Positions 59,500 through 64,000 of a stretch of 64,000 bases of DNA are shown here, one piece after another. The notes under the pieces were generated by a model. That model was not told the origin of the DNA and searched no databases. It saw nothing but the letters and a program-made list of their open reading frames with translations. Both the position numbers and the translations under genes were made by a program. The stretch comes from Metabacillus idriensis. Lineage in GTDB: Bacteria > Bacillota > Bacilli > Bacillales > Bacillaceae. The stretch is taken from positions 1 through 64,000 of the forward strand of contig NZ_WKKF01000011.1 in the NCBI RefSeq assembly GCF_009674765.1, in the 5' to 3' direction. Every line of letters starts with the position of its first letter. Position 1 is the first letter of the stretch.

Positions 59500-61104
59500 A
59501 TGAAACACGTTAAAAGAGCTGTAGGAACTGCTGCAATTGCTGCAGTGTTATTATCCGGTTGCACAAGCAAAAATGTCGCATCCTCAGAAGACTATGAACT
59601 AAAGGATGTATCGTTTCCGCTGAAGGAAGAAGTAACGCTGAAATTTATCACGCAAAGCTCTCCGCTTGCGCCTAAGGATCCAAATGAAAAACTGATTTAT
59701 AAGAGACTTGAAGAAAAAACGGGTGTGCAAATCAAGTGGAAAAACTATACGAATGATGTGTTTGCAGAAAAAAGAAACCTTGCCATGGCAAGCGGTGATT
59801 TGCCGGATGCCATCATGGATGCCGGATACGGCGACTATGATTTGCTGAAGCTTGCTAAAGACGGAGCCATCGTTCCTGTTGAGGAGTTAATTGAAAAACA
59901 CATGCCGAATCTGAAAAAAGTGCTCGATTCTTCGCCAGAATATAAATCGATGATGACAGCTCCAGACGGTCACATTTACGCATTCCCGTGGATTGAAGAG
60001 CTTGGTACAGGAAAAGAAAATATTCATTCTGTTGATGATTTCCCGTGGATCAATGTTGAATGGCTGAACAAACTTGGCTTAAAAAAGCCTACTACAACCG
60101 AAGAGCTGAAGAAGGTATTAGTTGCATTTAAAACACAGGATCCAAACGGAAACGGAAAAGCGGACGAAATCCCGATGTCCTTTATCATTAATCACGGCGG
60201 TGAAGATCCTGCCTTCTTATTCGGAGCATTCGGCCTTGGCGATAACTGGGATCATACCGTTGTAAACAATGAAGGCAAAGTCATCCTGACAGCAGCTGAG
60301 GAAGGATATAAAGATGCGATTATGTACTTCAGTGATCTTTATAAGGAAGGCTTAATTGATGTAGAAGCGTTTGAACACGACTGGAACACGTATCTTGCAA
60401 AAGGCAAGGATGAACGGTACGGCATGTACTTTACATGGGACAAAGCAAACATTACCGGCATGAATGACAAATATGACCTTATGAATCCAGTAGCTGGACC
60501 GGACGGAAATGTAAACGTTGCCAGAACAAACGGTATGGGCTTTGACAGAGGAAGAATGGTTATTACAAGTTCAAATAAAAACCTTGAGCTTACTGCGAAA
60601 TGGATCGACCAGCTGTATGATCCGCTGCAGTCTGTTCAGAACAACTGGGGAACATACGGGGATAATAAGCAGCAGAACATCTTTGAATATGACGAAGCTG
60701 CAAATATGCTGAAGCATCTGCCGCTTGAAGGAGCTGCACCAGTAGAAGTGCGCCAGAAAACAAGTGTGAATGGGCCGCTTGCGATTTTAGATGAATACTA
60801 TGGCACGGTTACAACGAAGCCGGATGATGCAGCTTGGAGACTGGACTTAATGAAAGAGGTCATGGTTCCTCATATGAAAGCTGAAAACACGTATCCAAAA
60901 GTGTTCTTCTCGCTAGAAGAGCTTGATAAGCTCTCATCCATTGAAGCCGATCTGTTTGCTTACATTAACAGAAAGCGGGCAGAATGGATGACAAATGGAA
61001 AAGCGGAAGCAGAATGGAAGGAATACTTAGCAGAACTTGACCGTTTAGGACTTCAGGAATGGCTTGAAATTAAACAGACAGGCTATGACCGCAATCAGCA
61101 ATAA
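59500..61104 (+). CDS. ABC sugar-binding lipoprotein, LplA-like
   Basis: A 534-residue solute-binding lipoprotein: basic N-terminus, hydrophobic core and lipobox LLSGC (lipidated Cys about residue 21). The size and motifs (LKFITQSSPLAPKDPNEKL; DPNGNGKADEIPMSF, a calcium-binding-like loop) match the large LplA/YtcQ family, which binds oligosaccharides. With the two LplB/LplC permeases and GH32/fructokinase genes around it, the ligand is probably a fructo-oligosaccharide. ATG 59500 is 9 bp after GGGGG. Confidence 0.88.
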   Translation: MKHVKRAVGTAAIAAVLLSGCTSKNVASSEDYELKDVSFPLKEEVTLKFITQSSPLAPKDPNEKLIYKRLEEKTGVQIKWKNYTNDVFAEKRNLAMASGDLPDAIMDAGYGDYDLLKLAKDGAIVPVEELIEKHMPNLKKVLDSSPEYKSMMTAPDGHIYAFPWIEELGTGKENIHSVDDFPWINVEWLNKLGLKKPTTTEELKKVLVAFKTQDPNGNGKADEIPMSFIINHGGEDPAFLFGAFGLGDNWDHTVVNNEGKVILTAAEEGYKDAIMYFSDLYKEGLIDVEAFEHDWNTYLAKGKDERYGMYFTWDKANITGMNDKYDLMNPVAGPDGNVNVARTNGMGFDRGRMVITSSNKNLELTAKWIDQLYDPLQSVQNNWGTYGDNKQQNIFEYDEAANMLKHLPLEGAAPVEVRQKTSVNGPLAILDEYYGTVTTKPDDAAWRLDLMKEVMVPHMKAENTYPKVFFSLEELDKLSSIEADLFAYINRKRAEWMTNGKAEAEWKEYLAELDRLGLQEWLEIKQTGYDRNQQ

Positions 61105-61115
61105 ACGTTAAACTA

Positions 61116-61145
61116 AAGAGGCTGTTGTTCCTTCTGCAGCCTCTT
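61116..61145 (+). other. Intra-operon hairpin
   Basis: AAGAGGCTG and CAGCCTCTT, 12-nt loop, no U-run. Such hairpins between a binding-protein gene and the next gene commonly stabilise the upstream mRNA segment. Confidence 0.6.
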
Positions 61146-61169
61146 AATCTATGAAAAAGGAGTTTTTTT

Positions 61170-62633
61170 GTGAAACCGATCCTAACAGAAAAATATCGTC
61201 CTCAGTTTCATTTTTCGCCACTCGAAAAATGGATGAATGATCCTAACGGGATGGTGTACTTTCAAGGCGAGTATCATTTGTTCTATCAATTTCACCCTTA
61301 TAGTACAATTTGGGGCCCGATGCATTGGGGCCATGCGGTCAGCAAGGATTTGATCCATTGGGAGCAGCTTCCTGCCGCATTGCATCCGGATGAGCATGGC
61401 GCCATTTTTTCAGGCAGCGCTGTTGTCGATTGGGAAAATACAACCGGTTTCTTCGATGATCAGCCAGGCCTTGTCGCCATCTATACGAGTCACGATACAT
61501 ACCCTGGTTCGGACAGGCCGCGTCAGCGCCAATGCCTTGCTTACAGCAGTGATAACGGAAGAACATGGACAAAGTACAGCGGCAATCCGGTCCTTGCTGA
61601 CGAAACGAAAACAGATTACCGTGATCCGAAAGTGTTCTGGCACTCCGAAACAAAGCACTGGATTCAGGTGCTTGCTACAGGGCAAAGCGCAACCATTTAC
61701 AAATCTCCGAATTTAATTGACTGGCAGTTTGCGAGTGAATTTGCTGAAGGATCGCACGCCGGGTTCTGGGAGTGCCCCGATCTGTTTCCGCTTCCTCTCG
61801 ATTCCGGGAAGGAAAAATGGGTGATGCTTGTCAGCCTTGGAGATACCGGCGAACATGCAGAAGGTTCCCGGACTCAGTATTTTATCGGGGATTTCGATGG
61901 AGAAACCTTTGTAAATGACCATGAGAAAGAGACTGTTTTATGGCTGGATTACGGAAGAGATAATTATGCAGGAGTGAGTTGGTCGGACCTTCCTGCCAGA
62001 CGTATTTACATCGGATGGATGAGCAACTGGCGCTATGCCAATCAAGTGCCGACAAAAGAGTGGCGGGGTGTTATGACAATACCGAGGGAGTTATCCTTAA
62101 TCTCAAATGCAGATGGAATCCGCCTCATCCAAAAACCTGTTTCAGAAGCACAGGTGCTGAGAATAGGATGCGAATCTTTTAAAGATAAGCTTGTCACAAC
62201 GGAGCAGCCTGTATCGATTCCTCTTAAGAGTGCGCTGCTTGAACTGAATCTGGAAGTGGAGTTTGAGGGTCCTGCGCTTGCAGAAATTACGATCCAGCAT
62301 TCTGAAGCAGAAAAAACGATCATTCGCTATGACTCAGAAACAGAAACCCTGTCAGCAGACCGAACGGCCTCAGGAGAAGCTGACTTTTCAGCATCATTCC
62401 CTGCCGTGCAGGAGGCACCACTGAAGATGAAGGATAACAGCATTCGTCTGCAGCTGTTTCTTGATGCGTCATCTATTGAACTTTTCGGCAATGACGGTGA
62501 ATGCGCCATTACGAGCCTGGTGTTTCCAGAGTCAAAAGAGAGTGTTTTACACCTTGCCTCGCATGGAGGAGCCATAAAGATAAGATCAATGGAGCTGCAT
62601 GAGCTGTCTTCCATATGGAACAAGGAAGGGTGA
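61170..62633 (+). CDS. GH32 beta-fructosidase (cytosolic levanase/invertase type)
   Basis: A 487-residue GH32 enzyme that cleaves beta-fructosidic bonds in sucrose, inulin- or levan-oligosaccharides. The catalytic residues are in [10 protein letters not shown] (nucleophile Asp, residues about 21-30), RDPKVF (transition-state stabiliser) and WECPDLF (acid/base Glu). The C-terminal beta-sandwich (about 345-480) is complete. No signal peptide, so it acts on imported oligomers. GTG start after AAAGGAG. Its sequence is closer to SacC/levanase-type than to SacA. Confidence 0.9.
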   Translation: MKPILTEKYRPQFHFSPLEKWMNDPNGMVYFQGEYHLFYQFHPYSTIWGPMHWGHAVSKDLIHWEQLPAALHPDEHGAIFSGSAVVDWENTTGFFDDQPGLVAIYTSHDTYPGSDRPRQRQCLAYSSDNGRTWTKYSGNPVLADETKTDYRDPKVFWHSETKHWIQVLATGQSATIYKSPNLIDWQFASEFAEGSHAGFWECPDLFPLPLDSGKEKWVMLVSLGDTGEHAEGSRTQYFIGDFDGETFVNDHEKETVLWLDYGRDNYAGVSWSDLPARRIYIGWMSNWRYANQVPTKEWRGVMTIPRELSLISNADGIRLIQKPVSEAQVLRIGCESFKDKLVTTEQPVSIPLKSALLELNLEVEFEGPALAEITIQHSEAEKTIIRYDSETETLSADRTASGEADFSASFPAVQEAPLKMKDNSIRLQLFLDASSIELFGNDGECAITSLVFPESKESVLHLASHGGAIKIRSMELHELSSIWNKEG

Positions 62634-62640
62634 AAGCAAG

Positions 62641-63609
62641 GTGGGAACTTCGGTTATTTGCATCGGGGAATTGCTGATTGATTTTTTCTGCACCGAAACA
62701 GATATTGATTTAATAGAAGGTAAAAAATTTGAAAAGCAAGCGGGAGGAGCACCTGCCAATGTTTGTGCGGCTATCGGTAAATTAGGCGGCAAGGCTTCCT
62801 TCTGCGGTAAAGCCGGAAAGGACCCGTTTGGGGAGTTTCTGAAGATAACGCTCGAAGAAGCAGGCGCTGATACGAGCATGCTTGTGCTTGATCCTGACCA
62901 TAAAACATCGCTTGCTTTCGTATCGCTTCAGGCGGACGGCGAGAGAGACTTCCTTTTTAACAGAGGGGCTGATGCTTTTTTAAAAGAACAGGATATTGAT
63001 GAGGAAAAAATAAAGCAAGCGGGCATTCTTCATTTTGGTTCAGCAACAGCACTGCTGGAAAACCCGTTTAGAGCGGTTTATGTTGCCATGATGAAAAATG
63101 CAAAGAACGAAGGGAAATTCATTTCATTTGATCCGAACTTCAGACATGATCTATGGAAAACTAACACAGGAAAGTTTATCAGTCTGGCTAAAAAGGCAAT
63201 GATGCTTGCTGACTTTATTAAAATGAGTGCGGACGAACTGGAACTGATTTCAGGAGTAAAGGGTGTCAGTGCAGGACTCGAAGTTCTTCATAAAACCTGC
63301 AATGGGCTGATTGCCGTCACGTTAGGAAGTGCCGGCACAATTGTTTCAAACGGCAAAGAGAGGATGGCTGTTCCAAGCATCAAAGTTCAGTCGATTGATT
63401 CTACTGGTGCCGGGGATGCCTTTGTTGGCGCCTTTCTCTATCAGATTGCAAACGAAGAGAATCCGAAAATCGCAGCAGCTGATATGGAATTGGTTAAAAA
63501 GATGATTTTCTTCAGCAATCGGGTCGGAGCGATCGTCTGCACTAAAATAGGTGCGATATCTGCCATGCCTTCTTTGAAAATCGTCAATCAAGAAGCTGTC
63601 AGCAGCTGA
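62641..63609 (+). CDS. PfkB-family fructokinase
   Basis: A 322-residue ribokinase-family sugar kinase. N-terminal CIGELLIDF and [16 protein letters not shown] (PfkB signature 1 region), and C-terminal [16 protein letters not shown] with the catalytic Asp (signature 2). It phosphorylates fructose released by the GH32 enzyme, feeding glycolysis. GTG start 7 bp after the GH32 stop; the ribosome-binding site AAGGAAGGG is 10 bp upstream, slightly far. Closed by a terminator. Confidence 0.88.
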   Translation: MGTSVICIGELLIDFFCTETDIDLIEGKKFEKQAGGAPANVCAAIGKLGGKASFCGKAGKDPFGEFLKITLEEAGADTSMLVLDPDHKTSLAFVSLQADGERDFLFNRGADAFLKEQDIDEEKIKQAGILHFGSATALLENPFRAVYVAMMKNAKNEGKFISFDPNFRHDLWKTNTGKFISLAKKAMMLADFIKMSADELELISGVKGVSAGLEVLHKTCNGLIAVTLGSAGTIVSNGKERMAVPSIKVQSIDSTGAGDAFVGAFLYQIANEENPKIAAADMELVKKMIFFSNRVGAIVCTKIGAISAMPSLKIVNQEAVSS

Positions 63610-63623
63610 CAAACTATTTTTAA

Positions 63624-63661
63624 AGGGATTGTTGAAAGTGACTCTTCAATCCCGTTTTTTT
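63624..63661 (+). terminator. Terminator of the fructan operon
   Basis: GGGATTG-TT-GAA pairs with TTCAATCCC (2-nt bulge) and is followed by GTTTTTTTT. Confidence 0.75.
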
Positions 63662-63671
63662 TAGAACTAAA

Positions 63672-63685
63672 TGAAAGCGCTTTAT
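63672..63685. promoter_or_regulatory. cre-like site before the secreted-protein gene
   Basis: TGAAAGCGCTTTAT, 12 of 14 matches to cre, 24 bp before the ATG at 63709. Confidence 0.5.
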
Positions 63686-63708
63686 TAAATCTGGAAGGGG
63701 ATAGATAC

Positions 63709-64000
63709 ATGAAAAAAATGACCTTGCTGAAACTGGCGGCCGCTGCTGCCCTGCTTTTTTCGCTCTTCTCTTTGGAAGGATTCAGAGGAGCAGCTATTGA
63801 ACGAAAAACGGCCATTTTCGGCTACTCCGCTTTGTCAGGAAATTGGACAAAGGAATCTGATGGTTCTTTAAAAGGAAGTGCGGCTAAAAATCAGCCTGCT
63901 CTTATTCTATCAGACTCAGAAACAGGGAGCTTTTTTGTTTATGAAGCTACAGTGAAACTGGCAAAGAACACCACCGGATCACTCGTGTTCAGGGCAAATC
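63709..64000 (+). CDS. Secreted protein, N-terminal part (probable extracellular fructanase), cut by the window end
   Basis: The first 97 codons are seen. A signal peptide (KKMTLLKLAAAAALLFSLFS, cleavage near residue 29) precedes a beta-rich segment (GNWTKESDGSLKGSAAKNQP, later ATVKLAKNTTGSLVFRAN) of the kind found at the start of secreted GH32 levanases/inulinases. Position next to the fructan operon and its cre-like site support an extracellular fructan hydrolase. The catalytic domain lies outside the window, so the call is inferred. Ribosome-binding site GGAAGGGG. Confidence 0.55.
   Translation, partial: MKKMTLLKLAAAAALLFSLFSLEGFRGAAIERKTAIFGYSALSGNWTKESDGSLKGSAAKNQPALILSDSETGSFFVYEATVKLAKNTTGSLVFRAN

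Overview
The window is chromosomal DNA from a low-GC, spore-forming member of the Bacillaceae (Bacillus/Metabacillus-like). The support is: a CotA-type laccase, an RsbR-type stressosome protein, a licBCAH operon, SwrC-like and YocH-like proteins, paiAB, DbpA/YxiN, immune inhibitor A, strong AAAGGAGG ribosome-binding sites with frequent TTG/GTG starts, and cre sites. I see no rRNA, tRNA, CRISPR array, prophage or transposase. Species cannot be fixed from the sequence alone.

Layout. 0-9 kb: a diverged copy of a palindromic intergenic element; a small hypothetical gene; a yybP-ykoY (Mn2+) riboswitch in front of a YybP-like lipoprotein; a small kinase-like protein; a TetR regulator divergent from an RND exporter (SwrC/YerP type); an MgtC/SapB membrane protein; a Gfo/Idh/MocA oxidoreductase; an HxlR regulator. 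9-17 kb: a 52-bp tandem repeat; a RocE/RocC-like permease with a cre site; CotA laccase; a DEDDh exonuclease; a BlaI-M56 protease-DoxX group with matching operators; an RsbR paralogue. 17-28 kb: two CBO0543-like membrane proteins; licBCAH for beta-glucoside/lichenan oligomers; 21-bp repeats; a deoxyadenosine deaminase-type amidohydrolase; a TerD-zinc ribbon-TerB fusion; FabF; a TrxB-like oxidoreductase. 28-33 kb: an acyltransferase, a TM2 protein, an ArAE exporter, a TauE exporter behind an attenuator, an unusually short one-TM gene, and a YocH-like LysM-3D protein behind a WalR box.

33-39 kb holds a five-gene operon (RpiR regulator, YjiH transporter, M20 hydrolase, GNAT, enolase-superfamily racemase). 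Its content matches the N-succinyl route that turns D-amino acids into L-amino acids. 39-48 kb: DbpA helicase, coiled-coil proteins, a TRM11-like methyltransferase, an MBL hydrolase, a guanine-class purine riboswitch controlling a lipoprotein nucleosidase, and secreted metalloprotease InhA.

48-64 kb looks like a fructan-utilisation region: a YesM/YesN two-component pair translationally coupled to a membrane-anchored solute-binding protein, then (after an inserted block of DUF2798, VOC and marR-paiA-paiB) an LplB/LplC-type ABC permease pair, a lipoprotein binding protein, a GH32 beta-fructosidase, a PfkB fructokinase and the start of a secreted protein cut by the window edge. cre sites precede both ends of this operon, so CcpA control is likely. 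Two families of interspersed repeats punctuate the window: a MITE-like palindrome (3 copies) and a 3'-gene-end repeat (3 copies).
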